Positions 62,759 to 64,000 of a DNA stretch of 64,000 nucleotides are shown here, one piece after another. The position numbers were made by a program, and so were the translations under genes. A model generated the notes under the pieces. That model did not search any database and was not told where the DNA came from. It saw nothing but the letters and a program-made list of their open reading frames with translations. Within the stretch, counting starts at the first letter, position 1; each line of letters opens with the position of its first letter. This DNA comes from Ekhidna lutea (GTDB lineage: Bacteria; Bacteroidota; Bacteroidia; Cytophagales; Cyclobacteriaceae): NCBI RefSeq assembly GCF_900188325.1, contig NZ_FZPD01000006.1, forward strand, positions 62,001 to 126,000, in the 5' to 3' direction.

Positions 62759-64000
62759 ATGGAATTAAAACGAGTCGTTGTAACCGGAATTGGTGCCCTT
62801 ACCCCTTTGGGAAATACTAAAGATGAATATTGGGATTCTTTGGCCAAAGGAGTAAGCGGTGCGGCTCCTATTACTCGTTTTGATACCGAAAAATTCCGCA
62901 CAAAATTCGCTTGTGAGGTAAAAGGATTCGAGCCAACCGATTTTCTAGATCGAAAAGAGGCAAGAAAAATGGACCCTAATACCCAGTACGGAATGGTTAC
63001 TGGTGAAGAAGCGATCAAGGATTCCGGAATGGATCTCGATAGCGTAGATAAATCCAGAATTGGTGTGATCTGGGGTTCAGGGATCGGCGGATTCAGTACG
63101 TTCCAGGACGAAATGATCAATTTCGCCAAAGGTGATGGTACACCAAGGTTCAATCCGTTCTTTGTACCAAAGATGATTGCGGACATCACTCCGGGTCTCC
63201 TTTCCATCAAGTATGGATTTATGGGACCAAACTTTGCCACCGTATCTGCTTGTGCTTCTTCTAACAATGCTATTACAGATGCTTATGCATATATCCAGCT
63301 TGGTAAAGCCAATGCAATTCTGACTGGTGGTTCTGAAGCAGGTGTTATAGAATCTGGTATTGGCGGATTTAATGCAATGAAAGCACTCTCCGAAAGAAAT
63401 GATTCTCCTGAAACCGCATCAAGACCTTATGACAAGGATCGTGACGGTTTTGTTTTGGGTGAAGGTGCCGGTGCTATTATGCTTGAAGAATTGGAGCATG
63501 CAAAAGCTAGAGGAGCGAAAATTTATGCAGAGGTGCTTGGAAGCGGCATGTCGGCTGATGCATACCACATTACACAACCACATCCGGAAGGAACAGGCAT
63601 TGAACTTGTAATGAGAAATGCGCTTGAAGATGCTGGGTTAACAGCTGATAAAATTGATTATCTCAACACCCACGGAACTTCCACTCCTTTGGGAGATGCG
63701 GGGGAGATCAAAGCAGCTCAACGAGTATTCGGTGGTAACGCTGAAAAAATGAACATCAGTTCAACAAAATCTATGACCGGTCACCTCTTAGGTGCGGCAG
63801 GAGCTGTAGAGTTTATTGCTTGTTTGATGGCTTTAGAAAAAGGTATTGTCCCTCCTACCATCAATCACTTTACTGATGATCCGGAGATTGATCCGAATCT
63901 AAACCTGACATTCAATGAAGCTCAGGAAAGAGAAGTAAATATTGCGATGAGTAATACCTTCGGGTTTGGAGGTCATAACACCTCTATCATTATAGGCAAA
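62759..64000 (+). CDS. fabF: beta-ketoacyl-ACP synthase II (3' partial)
   Basis: Condensing enzyme elongating acyl-ACP. The frame is open from ATG 62759 to the end of the window, with 414 codons present, so only a few residues of the usual 415-420 are missing. Start VVVTGIGALTPLGNT is typical. The catalytic triad is Cys165 (ACASSNNAI), His305 (NTHGTSTPLGD) and His342 (MTGHLLGAAGA). Co-transcribed with acpP. Confidence 0.97.
   Translation, partial: MELKRVVVTGIGALTPLGNTKDEYWDSLAKGVSGAAPITRFDTEKFRTKFACEVKGFEPTDFLDRKEARKMDPNTQYGMVTGEEAIKDSGMDLDSVDKSRIGVIWGSGIGGFSTFQDEMINFAKGDGTPRFNPFFVPKMIADITPGLLSIKYGFMGPNFATVSACASSNNAITDAYAYIQLGKANAILTGGSEAGVIESGIGGFNAMKALSERNDSPETASRPYDKDRDGFVLGEGAGAIMLEELEHAKARGAKIYAEVLGSGMSADAYHITQPHPEGTGIELVMRNALEDAGLTADKIDYLNTHGTSTPLGDAGEIKAAQRVFGGNAEKMNISSTKSMTGHLLGAAGAVEFIACLMALEKGIVPPTINHFTDDPEIDPNLNLTFNEAQEREVNIAMSNTFGFGGHNTSIIIGK

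Noticed and set aside
62728-63267. 179-aa minus-strand ORF
   Set aside because: It is antisense to fabF, whose catalytic residues and start are all in place on the plus strand.
1-64000. Search for tRNA, rRNA, CRISPR, transposase, integrase, toxin-antitoxin or prophage signals
   Set aside because: No tRNA cloverleaf arm, repeat-spacer array or mobile-element gene was recognised by reading; weak tRNA-like TTCGAAT strings are all inside coding regions.

Overview
The window is a chromosomal stretch from a member of the Bacteroidota, most probably a gliding, marine-type Cytophagales. The sequence basis is the gliding genes gldA, gldF and gldG, a secreted protease with a type IX secretion (T9SS) sorting tail, SPII lipoproteins, signal peptides ending in AQ, TATCTTTG-like -7 promoter elements with no Shine-Dalgarno sequences, and family-restricted genes (IPExxxVDY, FISUMP, head-GIN/DUF2807, Y_Y_Y regulators). 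No tRNA, rRNA, CRISPR array, transposase, prophage or integrase was seen, so this is mostly core and lineage-specific DNA.

Layout. 1-3.8 kb: a membrane-bound Y_Y_Y/LuxR-type sensor-regulator (5' end cut off) next to an archaeal-type GH13 alpha-amylase. 3.8-8 kb: a small membrane protein, DNA polymerase IV, a saccharopine-dehydrogenase-like protein and a RhlE-type helicase. 8-10.8 kb: an operon of transaldolase-type aldolase, a small unknown protein and FtsE, with the SRP RNA gene and an unreported-size 49-aa acidic ORF upstream, then a Nudix hydrolase. 10.8-18.1 kb: membrane protein, TPR lipoprotein, adhesin-like GIN protein, thioredoxin-fold protein, and the gldA-gldF-gldG-DUF4340 operon. 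18.2-25.1 kb: phosphoesterase, PadR plus FtsX-type permease, and a ten-Asp-box secreted propeller protein. 25.4-39 kb: an ABC ATPase with a permease/M1-peptidase fusion, S9, M4 and M1 peptidases. 39-50.2 kb: a PLP decarboxylase next to a B12-binding radical SAM protein, an outer-membrane barrel, a FISUMP protein, RidA, M28 and M49-like peptidases, and an iodotyrosine-deiodinase-like nitroreductase. 50.2-54.9 kb: a TPR-hybrid histidine kinase/AraC regulator followed by an array of tiny paralogous proteins. 54.9-64 kb: hypothetical exported proteins, DUF423, a zinc-ribbon microprotein, an FG-GAP/UnbV protein, an S46 dipeptidyl peptidase, pyruvate kinase, IPExxxVDY, acpP and fabF (3' end cut off by a few codons).

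Most unusual region. Between 50.4 and 54.9 kb a one-protein two-component system (TPR sensor, kinase, receiver, AraC domain) sits next to three genes and one gene pair-fusion coding five copies of a short domain beginning M-K-[VI]-I-W-Y. Two direct repeats of TTGKCAGGATT spaced exactly 21 bp lie upstream of both the kinase gene and the first small gene, each followed at the same 28-nt offset by a -7-like element. The rest of the array looks like a tandem duplication of a promoter-A-B unit in which A and B are separate genes in one copy and fused in the other. I do not recognise the small-protein family. This looks like a self-contained regulator-plus-effector locus, and it is the best candidate here for something undescribed.

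The other theme is protein and peptide use: seven peptidases of six families (M1 twice, M4, M28, M49-like, S9, S46) lie in one window, mostly exported, with transport and sensing genes between them.
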